A stretch of DNA of 64,000 nt from Devosia yakushimensis. GTDB taxonomy: Bacteria; Pseudomonadota; Alphaproteobacteria; Rhizobiales; Devosiaceae. A model generated the notes under the pieces. That model was given only the letters and a program-made list of their open reading frames with translations, ran no database searches and was not told the DNA's origin. The stretch lies in NCBI RefSeq assembly GCF_030159855.1, contig NZ_BSNG01000003.1, positions 231,419 through 295,418 on the forward strand. The letters run 5' to 3'. Positions 1 to 9,357 of the stretch are shown in pieces (the first letter of the stretch is position 1; every line of letters begins with the position of its first letter). Position numbers and translations under genes: made by a program.

Positions 1-890
1 CACACGGTCTCGGCATGAGTTTCGCGGATCGTCTGCTGCAATTCCCCCCAGTCGCAATGGTCTGAAATCACCAGCGGCAATTCCACCAGCGCCTGTCTTG
101 CCCGCTGCTTGACGCTCATCCAGCCCGAGGCCTGACACGTCACCGGATCGGGAAACCGCCGACTCCAGCGGTCGCGAATGGCCGATGGCGGCGCGATCAC
201 GATCTGCCCGGCAAACTCGGCCCTGGGCGCATCCAGCACCGGCCGCAAATCCCCCAGGCTCACGCCCAATTCTTCATACAGCGCACAGAGCCGGAGCATC
301 GCCCCATGCAGATAAATCGGCGCGTCATAGCCGGCATCCCGCAATAACGCGATCACCCGCTGCGCCTTGCCCAGCGCATAACACCCCACCAGATGGCTCC
401 GCTCCGGATTATCCGCTACCGATTTCAGCAACCGCCCAATTTCAACGCTGGGCGGCGGATGCTGAAACACCGGCAGCCCAAACGTCGCCTCGTTGACCAG
501 CAGATCGCATTCCACCAGCTCATAGGCCTGCGCCGTCCGGTCCCGGCCCCGCTTGTAATCCCCCGTCACCACCACGCGCTGCCCGGCCTGCTCCACCAGC
601 ACCTGCGCCGATCCCAGAATATGCCCCGCCGGCACCAGCGTGATCGTCACTTCATCGATCCGCAATGGCACCCCAAAATCCAGCGCCTCGAACCGCCCGG
701 CGCAATCCTGCCCATACCGCGTCTTCATAATGGCAATCGTATCCGGCGTCGCCAGCACCGCCCCATGCCCAGAGCGCGCATGGTCCGCATGCCCATGGGT
801 AACAATCGCCCGCTCCCGCGGCACGCCCGGATCGATATAAGCATCGATCGCCTTGATATGGAGAAATCTATCGAGGATCGGACTGGCCAT
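1..890 (-). CDS. Ligase-associated DNA exonuclease (MBL fold), 3' end cut by window edge
   Basis: The reading frame is open from the ATG at 890 to the left edge, about 296 codons. It is a metallo-beta-lactamase fold protein with the metal motif HGHADH at residues 32-37, PAGHILGSAQ further on, and TGDYKRG carrying the next metal ligand. This layout matches the ligase-associated exonuclease family, which is usually encoded beside an ATP-dependent DNA ligase and takes part in DNA end processing. The ligase would lie left of the window, so this context cannot be checked. An in-frame upstream ATG at 953 would add 21 residues, but the family normally starts close to the ATG chosen here. The C-terminus is missing only because of the window edge. 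Confidence 0.85.
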   Translation of the reverse strand, partial: MASPILDRFLHIKAIDAYIDPGVPRERAIVTHGHADHARSGHGAVLATPDTIAIMKTRYGQDCAGRFEALDFGVPLRIDEVTITLVPAGHILGSAQVLVEQAGQRVVVTGDYKRGRDRTAQAYELVECDLLVNEATFGLPVFQHPPPSVEIGRLLKSVADNPERSHLVGCYALGKAQRVIALLRDAGYDAPIYLHGAMLRLCALYEELGVSLGDLRPVLDAPRAEFAGQIVIAPPSAIRDRWSRRFPDPVTCQASGWMSVKQRARQALVELPLVISDHCDWGELQQTIRETHAETV

Positions 891-963
891 GGCGCGATGA
901 TAACGCAAGGCAAGCAAAAGTGGTTCAGACTCTTGCTGCAGGCACCACCCCATCAGTCATCAA

Positions 964-1137
964 CCCTCGCCCCTTGAGGGAGAGGGACGGCATTTCTGCG
1001 TTCAGCAGAAATGACAGGGTGAGGGGTTCTGCGCCCGCCCATGCCAGAAGCTTAGAAAGAGCCCTCTCATCCCAACCGAATTCGCAAACGCGAATTCGGT
1101 GACCCTTCAGGCACCTTCTCCCACAAGGGGAGAAGGC
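964..1137. repeat. MITE-like inverted-repeat element, family A copy 1
   Basis: The left end CCTCGCCCCTTGAGGGAGAG and the right end near 1112-1137 are imperfect inverted copies of each other. Inside lie a small hairpin (ATTTCT...AGAAAT) and a second one (CCGAATTCG...CGAATTCGG, 1077-1099). A related copy is at 11818-11962. No ORF with recognisable content lies here. It fills most of the gap between the exonuclease and protease genes. Confidence 0.75.
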
Positions 1138-1141
1138 CCCC

Positions 1142-4048
1142 TCACAGCACCTTGCTAACCTTCAACAACCCCGGCCGCGTCTCATTGGCCGCCGTAATCG
1201 CCGCCTCCCCGCCCAGCACCACGACACTGCCATGCCGCGCCACCGCATCCACCGCCTCGGCCATCTGCCTGAAATCAGCCGCACTAGCCCCCAGCACCTC
1301 ATCGCGCCGCTGCTGCCGGATCGCGTCGGTCGTCCCCGTCAGCACCCGCCACATCGACGAATACCCCTTGGCATCGGGGAATTCATACCCGTCAATATCC
1401 CCGATCACCCCGATGATCGAGCGCGTCAGATCATTCTCTCCAATCCCGGCATTGAGCGCCTTGGCCGCCCCGTCATAGGCATCCAGCGTCTTGAGCAGAT
1501 TGGGATCGCGGTAGGACAGAAATGAGAAATTGCCTGAGGTCAGGTCAAACCGGCTGGACCCGCCATAGGCCCCGCCCTGCACCCGCACCTTGTCCCACAA
1601 ATAGGTGGTGTTCAAAAACTTCAGCACCACGCTGGACGCGCCCGTCAGCTCGAACCCGAGCGCCCGCAGATTGGCCCCCTTGCCCACATAATTGACCTGC
1701 GCCGGAATGATCAGCCCTTCCGACTTGGGCGCCAAATCCACCGACCAATCGGCAAAAGCCGGCCTGCCATTGGGCAGCCGCCCAAGAAAGCTTGCGATCT
1801 CCCCCTTGGCCCGCTCCCACAGCGAGCCATCGGCGGTCACATTAACAATCATATGCCCCCGCTGGAACAGCGTATCGCGTATCCGCACCAGCGCCGCTTC
1901 CACCCCGGCCCAATCGCTATCGATCCGCTGCACCAGCTCGCGCAGGAAGCCCAGATAGCTCACCCCGCCCGATTGCTCGGCAATCCACCCCGCTTCGGTC
2001 AGCCCGGATTTCAGCCGCGTATCGACAATGGCATTGCCCCCCGGCACCAGCCGCGTCTCGAACCCGGCCTTTTCCTCCAGCGCCATCTGGCGGAACCGCT
2101 CGCGATTATCCAGCCGCGCATCGAGCAGCACATCGCCCATAATGGCGAGCATTTCCTCATGCTTGTCCGGCACGGCCTTGCCCGACAGGAAAAACCACGC
2201 CGCGCTACCATCGCTCCCCTGCCGCGCCGACAGGCCGCGATGCTGGGCAATCCCGCCCGTCGAGCGCCCGATCCGCTGCGTCAGCGACACAAAATCCTGT
2301 TTGCTCGTCCCGGCCTGCAACAGCGCCCGCCCGAATAGCGGCAGATAGGGCAAGAGGTCCTTGTCCAGCACATGCAGATCAAAGCCCAGATCGAGATAGA
2401 CAATCCCCAGCGTCGGCAGGTCATGATAAAATAGCTTGGTCTCGGCGAGCGTACCGATCTCGATCGGCACCGTCCGGCTTTCGCGCGGCAGATCGGCCAG
2501 CGTCAGCGTTGGAATCTTGGCCAGCTCCGCCGGATCATCCACGCTTTCCTGCAGCGCCTTGAGCTTTTCGGTCTCGGCCACCACCGCTTCCAGCGCCGCG
2601 CCATCCAGCCCCTGCCGCACAGCGGCCAGCCGCGCCACTTCCTCCGCCGCCTCACGCGCCCCCTGTTCAGGGTCAGCGCTCAGCGTCACCGTGGTACGGT
2701 GGCTATTGTCGAGGAACAGCCGGGAAATCTCCCTGGCAAAATGCCCCTCCGCCGCCTTGGCTTTGAGGCTCGCCAACGCCCCCTCAAACGCCAGCGGCTC
2801 CAGCGGGTCCCCGCCATGCAGCCAGGTGCCCATGGCGGTAAACATATAGGTCATGCCACGCGGGTAAGACCCGGTATTGTTCTCCCGCAGCGAGAACTCA
2901 AACGTATTGATCGCCGCTTCCAGCTGATCCTCGGCAAAGCCCTGTTCAGCGACATCCTTGAGCGTCGACAGGATCAGCGCCTCGACCTTTTCGGCATCCG
3001 CCGCGTCGATCCCCTTCATGCCAAAACTCGCCATCGGCTGGCGCAGTCCCGAGCCAATGCCGCCCCCGGTCATCCCCTCGCCCAGCCCCGATTCCGTCAG
3101 CGCCTTGCGCAAAGGCGCCGCCGGATTGCCCGCCAAAAGATAGCTCAGCATGCCATGGCTCAGCGCCTCGGTGCGGTCTACCGGCGGATCGATCATCCAA
3201 TTGACCGACACCATGCCGTCCCGCGCCTTGCCCTCACTCTTGGGGCCCGCATAGGTCGCCACAATCTGCCGCGGCGCATTGAACCGCGGCTGCAGCTTCA
3301 CCTCGGCATCCACATCCAGCCGCTCAAACTGGCTGAAATATTCGTCCAGAATCGCCAGCCGTTTGCCCGCATCATCATCGCCCGAGAAAAACGCCCGCGT
3401 ATTGGACGGGTGATAGAATGTGTCGTGAAACTCTTTGAATTGCTTATAGGTCAGTTCCGGAATAGCCTTGGGATCACCCCCCGACGACTTGCCGTAAGTG
3501 ATATCGGGATAAAGCGAGCGCTGGCTCAAATCCCGCATCACCGCGTCGGGCGAAGAAAACACGCCCTTCATCTCATTGAACACCACGCCCTTGTAAACCA
3601 GCGGCGCCTGCACATCCTCCAGCTCATAATGCCAGCCTTCCTGGCGGAACGTGTCCTCTGACATCAGCGGAAAAAACACCGCATCGAGATACACATCGAC
3701 CAGGTTGTAAAAGTCTTTGAGATTCTGGCTGGCCACCGGATAGGCGGTCTTGTCCGGGAAAGTCATGGCATTGAGGAAAGTGTGCATGCTGCCCTTGAGC
3801 AGTTCCACAAACGGCTTCTTGACCGGATATTTGCGCGAGCCGCACAGCACCGAATGCTCAAGAATATGCGCAATCCCCGTCGAATCCTGCGGCGGCGTCT
3901 TGAAGGTTACGCCAAACACCTTGTTCTCATCGTCATTGACGAGGCTCAGCACCTCCGCCCCGGTCTTTTTATGCCGGAACAATTGCACTTGCGAATTGAC
4001 CTCCGCGATATGCTCGTCACGGATCAGCTCGAATGCGGGATGGGACAT
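1142..4048 (-). CDS. M16C presequence-protease-like metallopeptidase (PreP type)
   Basis: A 968-residue insulinase-superfamily peptidase, the usual length for the PreP/M16C group, which degrades short unstructured peptides. The inverted zinc motif HILEH is at residues 61-65, with the catalytic Glu at 64. The third zinc ligand is likely Glu159 in GVVFNEMKG. The four-domain clam-shell is consistent with the length. No signal peptide is visible, so a cytosolic role in peptide turnover is likely. The frame stays open upstream to 4225, but those 59 residues are translation of a dispersed repeat (4161-4209), so the ATG at 4048 is preferred. It is a single gene with no obvious operon partner. Confidence 0.9.
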   Translation of the reverse strand: MSHPAFELIRDEHIAEVNSQVQLFRHKKTGAEVLSLVNDDENKVFGVTFKTPPQDSTGIAHILEHSVLCGSRKYPVKKPFVELLKGSMHTFLNAMTFPDKTAYPVASQNLKDFYNLVDVYLDAVFFPLMSEDTFRQEGWHYELEDVQAPLVYKGVVFNEMKGVFSSPDAVMRDLSQRSLYPDITYGKSSGGDPKAIPELTYKQFKEFHDTFYHPSNTRAFFSGDDDAGKRLAILDEYFSQFERLDVDAEVKLQPRFNAPRQIVATYAGPKSEGKARDGMVSVNWMIDPPVDRTEALSHGMLSYLLAGNPAAPLRKALTESGLGEGMTGGGIGSGLRQPMASFGMKGIDAADAEKVEALILSTLKDVAEQGFAEDQLEAAINTFEFSLRENNTGSYPRGMTYMFTAMGTWLHGGDPLEPLAFEGALASLKAKAAEGHFAREISRLFLDNSHRTTVTLSADPEQGAREAAEEVARLAAVRQGLDGAALEAVVAETEKLKALQESVDDPAELAKIPTLTLADLPRESRTVPIEIGTLAETKLFYHDLPTLGIVYLDLGFDLHVLDKDLLPYLPLFGRALLQAGTSKQDFVSLTQRIGRSTGGIAQHRGLSARQGSDGSAAWFFLSGKAVPDKHEEMLAIMGDVLLDARLDNRERFRQMALEEKAGFETRLVPGGNAIVDTRLKSGLTEAGWIAEQSGGVSYLGFLRELVQRIDSDWAGVEAALVRIRDTLFQRGHMIVNVTADGSLWERAKGEIASFLGRLPNGRPAFADWSVDLAPKSEGLIIPAQVNYVGKGANLRALGFELTGASSVVLKFLNTTYLWDKVRVQGGAYGGSSRFDLTSGNFSFLSYRDPNLLKTLDAYDGAAKALNAGIGENDLTRSIIGVIGDIDGYEFPDAKGYSSMWRVLTGTTDAIRQQRRDEVLGASAADFRQMAEAVDAVARHGSVVVLGGEAAITAANETRPGLLKVSKVL

Positions 4049-4160
4049 GGGGGGATACTCGGGGTGCTCTATCAATTGCCCACCAAAGTAGGCACCCCCA
4101 CCCCAATCCGCCAGCCCACATTGCGAAATTGTAACGCGATCCATTCGAGTGCACAGGGCA

Positions 4161-4209
4161 GTCCCTCCCCCTATCAGGGGGAGGCTAGGAGGGGGTACTC
4201 CGATGCCCA
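4161..4209. repeat. Palindromic repeat, family B (CCTCCCCCTATCAGGGGGAGG type)
   Basis: Core palindrome CCCCCTATCAGGGGG followed by GGCTAGGAGGGGGTACTCCGA. The same string returns at 19501-19537, together with the following GATGCCC. It sits between the protease start and the GntR stop. Confidence 0.75.
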
Positions 4210-4245
4210 ACAGGGGCACGGTCACCCAAGAGGCGTCCGCCCAAC

Positions 4246-4920
4246 CTACTCAAAATAGTCTGGAAAATCTTCGATCGTCTGGGTCAGCAGCACTTCCGCC
4301 CGCTCCAGGTGCTCGCGCATCGCCGCTTCGGCCGCCGCCACATCCGCCTTGCTCACAGCCGAGGCAATCGCCTTGTGCTCGACAATCGCGCGCTGGCTCG
4401 AGGAGACACCCAGCGTCAGGTATCGCACCCGGTCGAGCTGGATCTTGTGGTCGTCGATCAGCTGCCAAGCATATTCCACCCCCGCCAGCCGGGCGAGTGT
4501 GCGGTGGAACAATTCGTCCAGCGTATGAAACGCCGCCCGGTCATTGGCCGCCGAGGCTTTTTCCTGGTCGGCGATCAACCCTTCGAGCACCGCGGCGGCA
4601 TCATTGCCCGGATTGGCCGCTACGCGACGGATGATTTCCACCTCGATGGATTCGCGGATAAACCGCGATTGCCTGACCCCATCGGGCGAAATTTTCTTGA
4701 CCACCGTGGCCCGCTTGGGCCGGATCAGCAGCAATCCCTGCTGCGCCAGGCGAATAAAGGCCTCACGCACCGGCTGGCGCGACACGCCATAGCGTCCCGC
4801 AATATCGCTTTCGGAAATCACGTCGCCCGGCCGCAAGGCCATGGTGACAATCTCGTCGCGCAACGCCCGAACGACGCGCAGCGCAATGGTTTCCTCACTC
4901 GTTTCCAGCACCTGGGCCAT
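4246..4920 (-). CDS. GntR family transcriptional regulator (FadR/FCD type)
   Basis: A 224-residue regulator. The N-terminal winged helix-turn-helix spans about residues 15-80, with SESDIAGRYGVSRQPVREAF as the recognition region. An all-helical FCD ligand-binding domain follows, with the His- and Asp-rich metal/ligand positions typical of the family (LDELFHRTLA and the later VEHKAIASAV). The ATG at 4920 is preceded by GGGAGG and fits better than the ATG at 4947, which lacks a ribosome site. It is divergent from a Gfo/Idh/MocA dehydrogenase gene, so control of that gene and of itself from the shared 283-bp region is likely. The ligand is unknown, probably a sugar acid or similar compound. Confidence 0.87.
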   Translation of the reverse strand: MAQVLETSEETIALRVVRALRDEIVTMALRPGDVISESDIAGRYGVSRQPVREAFIRLAQQGLLLIRPKRATVVKKISPDGVRQSRFIRESIEVEIIRRVAANPGNDAAAVLEGLIADQEKASAANDRAAFHTLDELFHRTLARLAGVEYAWQLIDDHKIQLDRVRYLTLGVSSSQRAIVEHKAIASAVSKADVAAAEAAMREHLERAEVLLTQTIEDFPDYFE

Positions 4921-5203
4921 CGCCTTGTTGTTTCCTCCCTCAACCATGCCCGGTTTGATCGCGTGACAACCTCCACGCCCGCACGATCCACAGGTTTTTT
5001 GATCTTTTTATCGGCTCCGATACCGGCGCAACCGCCAGCCCCAACACCTCACCCATGACGGGGGAGAGTGCAGGATCAGAGCAATCCCCGACCACCATTC
5101 AAAATAATCAAAAGAATTAGTGCCCTCTCTCATCTTGTATGGTAGACGCATCTCCGGCGCCTGTCCATGGCGCAACGAACACATCGAGACCGGAGAAAAT
5201 CGA
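4921..5203. promoter_or_regulatory. Divergent control region between GntR and dehydrogenase genes
   Basis: This 283-bp spacer is more AT-rich than its surroundings. It contains TTTTGATCTTTTT (4997-5009) and, in inverted orientation, AAAATAATCAAAA (5101-5113), matching at 11 of 13 positions. The dehydrogenase ribosome site CGGAGAAAA is at the right end. No operator or promoter can be fixed with certainty. Confidence 0.4.
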
Positions 5204-6484
5204 ATGGCCAAGACCTACGCACTGGTGGGAACCGGGGGTCGGGCACGGATGTTTTATGAAGCCATCCTGGGGCCCCATCGCGAACATTCCCGGCTCGTCG
5301 CGCTCTGCGACACCAATCAGGTCCGCATGGACTATACCAATCGGGCGATCGAGCAGGAATTGTCCGGCAAGGCCGTGCCCACCTACAAGGCCAGCGAATT
5401 CGCCAAGATGATCGCTGAGACCAAACCCGCTACGGTCATCGTCACCTCCATCGATCGCACCCACCACCAATATATTATCGCCTCGCTCGAAGCCGGCTGC
5501 GACGTCATCACCGAAAAGCCGATGACCACCGACCCCGAAAAGTGTCAGGCGATCCTCGACGCGGTCGAGCGGACCGGCCGCTCGGTGCGGGTGACCTTCA
5601 ATTATCGCTATGCCCCCCACAATGCCGCTTTGCGCGAATTGATCGCCGAAGGCGCCATCGGCACCCCCACTTCGGTGCATTTCGAATGGCTGCTCGATAC
5701 CCGCCACGGCGCCGATTATTTCCGCCGCTGGCACCGCGACAAGCGCAATAGCGGGGGCCTGATGGTCCACAAATCGACCCACCATTTTGACCTCGTCAAT
5801 TTCTGGCTCGGCAGCCAGCCCGACACGGTCTTTGCCATGGGCGATCTCAAATTCTACGGCCGCGCCAATGCCGAGGATCGCGGGGTGTTCACCCCCTATA
5901 CCCGCACCACGGGCGTTGAAGCCGCCAAGGATGACCCCTTCGCCATCGACCTGACCGCCAACCCGGTCCAGAAGGGCCTCTATTGGGACGGCGAAAAGGA
6001 AGACGGCTACCAGCGCGACCAGAACGTGTTTGGCGACGGCATCTCCATCGAGGATACGATGAATGTCATGGTCCGCTACCGCAACAAGGCGGTCATGACC
6101 TATTCGCTCTATGCCTATGCCCCCTGGGAAGGCTTCAACGTCGCCATCAACGGCACCGGCGGGCGCTTGGAGCTGATGGTGCGCGAAACCTCTTACATCA
6201 ATGCCGGCTCCACCTCGACTGCCGAAGGCGCCGCCAAGGGCGTCGACCTCTATCACTTCCCCCTGCATGGCGAAGCGCGCGTCATCCCGATCAAGCATGC
6301 CCAGGGCGGTCATGGCGGGGGCGACAATATCATGCTCGAAGAAATCTTCGGCAACGCCACCCCCAAGCCCGGCTACGGCGCCAACCACCGCGACGGCGCC
6401 CTCTCCATCCTCACCGGCATCGCCGCCAACCAATCCTTCGCCACCGGCCTGCCGGTAAACGTCGGCAAACTGGTTCGCCTCTAA
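5204..6484 (+). CDS. Gfo/Idh/MocA family NAD(P)-dependent oxidoreductase
   Basis: A 426-residue sugar or cyclitol dehydrogenase-like protein. The Rossmann loop GTGGRAR is at residues 9-15 and the family motif EKP at 104-106. The C-terminal alpha/beta substrate domain follows. The start at 5204 has CGGAGAAAATCG upstream; the longer frame from 5120 has no good ribosome site. Enzymes of this family oxidise a ring or chain hydroxyl of a sugar or inositol derivative using bound NAD(P). The exact substrate cannot be read from the sequence. The divergent GntR gene suggests inducible catabolic use. A short GC hairpin without a T-run follows the stop. Confidence 0.85.
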   Translation: MAKTYALVGTGGRARMFYEAILGPHREHSRLVALCDTNQVRMDYTNRAIEQELSGKAVPTYKASEFAKMIAETKPATVIVTSIDRTHHQYIIASLEAGCDVITEKPMTTDPEKCQAILDAVERTGRSVRVTFNYRYAPHNAALRELIAEGAIGTPTSVHFEWLLDTRHGADYFRRWHRDKRNSGGLMVHKSTHHFDLVNFWLGSQPDTVFAMGDLKFYGRANAEDRGVFTPYTRTTGVEAAKDDPFAIDLTANPVQKGLYWDGEKEDGYQRDQNVFGDGISIEDTMNVMVRYRNKAVMTYSLYAYAPWEGFNVAINGTGGRLELMVRETSYINAGSTSTAEGAAKGVDLYHFPLHGEARVIPIKHAQGGHGGGDNIMLEEIFGNATPKPGYGANHRDGALSILTGIAANQSFATGLPVNVGKLVRL

Positions 6485-6493
6485 GCCATAGGG

Positions 6494-6515
6494 CCCGGCA
6501 CTAAAGCGTGCCGGG
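6494..6515 (+). terminator. Possible terminator hairpin after the dehydrogenase gene
   Basis: An 8-bp perfect stem, CCCGGCAC/GTGCCGGG, with loop TAAAGC, starts 10 bp after the stop. There is no T-run, so termination strength is uncertain. Confidence 0.4.
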
Positions 6516-6538
6516 TCATCACGATCCCACCCCACCCA

Positions 6539-6688
6539 CGGTGTCACCCCGGCGCAGGCCGGGGCCCATCTCGAGATATTGCATCACGCCGCCAGATCGC
6601 GTGATGCCCACGCCAGGGAACCATCCATACACCTTGCGGCCGCGCCACCATCTCAGGATGGGCCCCGGCCTGCGCCGGGGTGACACCG
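6539..6688. repeat. Long inverted repeat, family C copy 1
   Basis: The arms CGGTGTCACCCCGGCGCAGG... and ...CCTGCGCCGGGGTGACACCG are near-perfect reverse complements of about 40 bp around a 70-bp centre. A second copy is at 53419-53544. With short flanks it makes up the 353-bp gap 6485-6837; nothing else is seen there. Confidence 0.85.
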
Positions 6689-6837
6689 CGTTTGGAACAC
6701 AACACGGATGACTGCCGCACTCACCCTGTGAAATTCCCCACCACCCCTACCCCCACACGCCCAAAATCATGCTAACCCTAGGCCAACCAACAGCCTGAGT
6801 CTCCGACCGAGACATGACTGGCCGGCCTGGAGATTTA

Positions 6838-8346
6838 ATGAAGGTAGCAATCGACATGGGCGCGACGACGGGGTCTGCGCCCGCCACGCTCGATCTCGAG
6901 GAATTGCTGGCCACGCGCCTTTTGGTGCAGGGCAATTCTGGCTCCGGCAAATCCCATTTGCTGCGCCGCCTGCTCGAACAATCGGCCCCTTGGGTGCAGC
7001 AATGCATTGTCGATCCCGAGGGCGATTTCGTCACCTTGGCCGATAAATTCGGCCATGTCGTGGTCGATGCCACCCGCACCGAAGCCGAACTCACCCGCAT
7101 TGCCGGCCGCATCCGCCAGCACCGCGTCTCCGTCGTGCTCAATCTTGAGGGCCTCGACGTCGAGCAGCAAATGCGCGCCGCCGCCGCATTCCTCGGCGGC
7201 ATGTTCGATGCCGATCGCGATTTCTGGTATCCCGTCCTCGTCGTCGTCGACGAAGCCCAGCTTTTCGCCCCCTCCGTTGCCGGCGAAGTCTCCGACGAAG
7301 CCCGCAAGCTCTCCCTCGGCGCCATGACCAATTTGATGTGCCGCGGCCGCAAACGGGGCCTGGCCGGTGTTATCGCCACCCAGCGCCTCGCCAAGCTGGC
7401 CAAAAACGTCGCCGCCGAGGCCAGTAATTTCCTGATGGGCCGCACCTTCCTCGATATCGACATGGCCCGCGCCGCCGATCTGCTGGGTATGGAAAAGCGC
7501 CAGGCCGAGCAATTCCGCGATCTGGCCCGCGGCCATTTTGTGGCCCTCGGCCCCGCCATTTCCCGCCGCCCCATGCCGGTCACCATCGGCGCGGTGGAAA
7601 CCTCGGCCCGCTCCACCAGCCCCAAGCTGACTCCCTTCGAAGCGCCGATCGACGCCGCCGACCTGATCTTCACCGCCAGCCCCGAAGAGATCGTCCGGCC
7701 CGTGGTCCGCCGCCCGGCTCCACCACCGCCGCCCTCGACCAATGAGCTCCTGGCCCAGGTCGCCCGCGCCCGCCCCGAGGTGGAAGCCGCCCCGCAAAGC
7801 CTCTTCCCCGAAATCGACGAGGCCGAACGCGATAGCCAGATCGACGCCATCATGGTCGAGCTATTGGGCGATCCCGACGCCAGCTTCCGCACCGTCGCCG
7901 TGCTCTACCAGGATTTTCTGGTCCGCTGCCGCATCCGCCGCGTGCCCGGCGAGCCCCCCGCTCTGCCCGCCTTCAAGCGCAAGCTGGCCGTCGCCCGCGT
8001 CGCCCCCGACACTGAAGTCGCGGCATCCGACGGCTGGCAGACCGCTCTATCGCTGTCCGAAACGCTCTCCGATGACGTCCAGGGCGTCTTCCTCGTGCTC
8101 GCCCAGGCCGCCCTCACCAGCGCCCCCTGCCCCTCCGACGCAACCCTGGCCCGCCTCTACGGCACCCATTCGGCCAGCCGCGCACGGCGCCTCGTGACCT
8201 GGTTCGAAGAACGCGGTCTTTTGGTCGTGCGCCTGGACTTCCGCAACAACCGCGTCATCGCCTTCCCCGAGCTATCGGCCGAAACCGCCCCCGGCGACCC
8301 CAACGGCCCCGATGTCATGATCGACGAACGCGGAGCGGCCGAGTAG
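6838..8346 (+). CDS. HerA/DUF87-like ATP-binding protein
   Basis: A 502-residue P-loop ATPase. Walker A GNSGSGKS is at residues 32-39 and Walker B VLVVVDEAQ ends at about 141. An arginine/threonine-rich sensor stretch (GVIATQRLAK) follows, as in HerA/FtsK-superfamily motors and DUF87 proteins. The C-terminal third looks like a proline-rich linker followed by a winged-helix-like region (TLARLYGTHSASRARRLVTW). The ATG at 6838 has GGAG six bases upstream and is preferred to 6814. No NurA-like nuclease or restriction gene is adjacent, so its partner and role are not evident. DNA- or chromosome-related work is an inference from the family. Confidence 0.75.
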   Translation: MKVAIDMGATTGSAPATLDLEELLATRLLVQGNSGSGKSHLLRRLLEQSAPWVQQCIVDPEGDFVTLADKFGHVVVDATRTEAELTRIAGRIRQHRVSVVLNLEGLDVEQQMRAAAAFLGGMFDADRDFWYPVLVVVDEAQLFAPSVAGEVSDEARKLSLGAMTNLMCRGRKRGLAGVIATQRLAKLAKNVAAEASNFLMGRTFLDIDMARAADLLGMEKRQAEQFRDLARGHFVALGPAISRRPMPVTIGAVETSARSTSPKLTPFEAPIDAADLIFTASPEEIVRPVVRRPAPPPPPSTNELLAQVARARPEVEAAPQSLFPEIDEAERDSQIDAIMVELLGDPDASFRTVAVLYQDFLVRCRIRRVPGEPPALPAFKRKLAVARVAPDTEVAASDGWQTALSLSETLSDDVQGVFLVLAQAALTSAPCPSDATLARLYGTHSASRARRLVTWFEERGLLVVRLDFRNNRVIAFPELSAETAPGDPNGPDVMIDERGAAE

Positions 8347-8356
8347 CGTCCCTTTT

Positions 8357-9220
8357 CTACCCCACCTCAGCCCCGAACCCATACCGCCCCGTCGCGCCCG
8401 GCCCCAGCAGCACAGTCGACGGCCGCTCCTCAATCCCATCCCCGCGCCCGACCGCCGCCGCCGTCCCGTGCCAGGGCTCTAGGCAGATGAACGGCGCCTC
8501 CGCCTGCTTGGTCCAGAATGCCAGGTTCGGCAGATTTTCCCAGGTCAGATGCACTTCGGCGCCTTCCGCGCCATAACGCAGCCCGGCTCCCGCGCCATCG
8601 AGAAAGATCATCGTGTCGCCGGTAAACCGGCCCCGGTCCAGCGCCAGCACCCCATGGACGAAGGGCGACGGCAGCGGCTCCGGATCAACCAGCCCGCCCT
8701 CGAGCCGCGCCAGCGCCGGCGCCCCGCCGCTATCGAGCCGGATCGTGTGCTCCTGCCCCTCGCAGCCCGGCAGCGGCCACAGGAAGGCCGGATGAAACCC
8801 GATACCGAACGGCATGGGCCTATGGTCCCGATTGGTCACCTCAGCCGTCACCGCCACTGCCGCGCCCACCACGCGATGCTCGACACTCAACAGGAAATCG
8901 AACGGATAGATCGAGCGCGTGGCCTGCCCGGCCGCCAGCTCGAACCGGCAGAAATCGTCCCCGCTTTCCACCAGTGCAAATTCACTGCGCCGCGCAAAGC
9001 CATGCTGGGCCATGGGGTAACGCACGCCCTCGATACTGACATGATCCTCGGGCGCCTTGCCCACAATCGGAAACAGAATCGGCGACCGCCCGGTCCAGAA
9101 CGCGGCATCGCCATTCCACAGCCAGTCCCGCCCATCCCGCGTCGTCAGCGACTGCATCTCCGCCCCCAGCGCCGAAACCTCGACGCTCAAATGCTCGTTG
9201 CCGATCCTGATATTGCTCAT
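8357..9220 (-). CDS. Aldose 1-epimerase family protein (LacX-like)
   Basis: A 287-residue galactose-mutarotase-fold protein. It has the sugar-contact stretch FGIGFHPAF and a conserved late Glu in CLEPWHG, the position of the catalytic base in the family. Members interconvert alpha and beta anomers of hexoses or bind hexose-6-phosphates. The short LacX-like branch is less well defined. The start ATG has GGGAGTGCGGC upstream. It converges on the HerA-like gene with a 10-bp gap and stands alone on its strand. Confidence 0.85.
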   Translation of the reverse strand: MSNIRIGNEHLSVEVSALGAEMQSLTTRDGRDWLWNGDAAFWTGRSPILFPIVGKAPEDHVSIEGVRYPMAQHGFARRSEFALVESGDDFCRFELAAGQATRSIYPFDFLLSVEHRVVGAAVAVTAEVTNRDHRPMPFGIGFHPAFLWPLPGCEGQEHTIRLDSGGAPALARLEGGLVDPEPLPSPFVHGVLALDRGRFTGDTMIFLDGAGAGLRYGAEGAEVHLTWENLPNLAFWTKQAEAPFICLEPWHGTAAAVGRGDGIEERPSTVLLGPGATGRYGFGAEVG

Positions 9221-9357
9221 GCCGCACTCCCGAACTGGTGCCGCACGCTACCCGCCAACCCGGTCCGGCTCAAGCCGCTCACGATCTATCTGTCGTCACC
9301 TCCCCCTTGTGGGGAAGGTTAGCCCGGGGGTAAGCCTCCGCTAACCCGGAGCTCCGC

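Noticed and set aside
5117..6547. A 476-codon frame antisense to the dehydrogenase gene, and similar long antisense frames at 15798-17228 and 39504-40949
   Set aside because: All are complementary to well-supported genes and have the repetitive Gly/Asp/His pattern of shadow frames.
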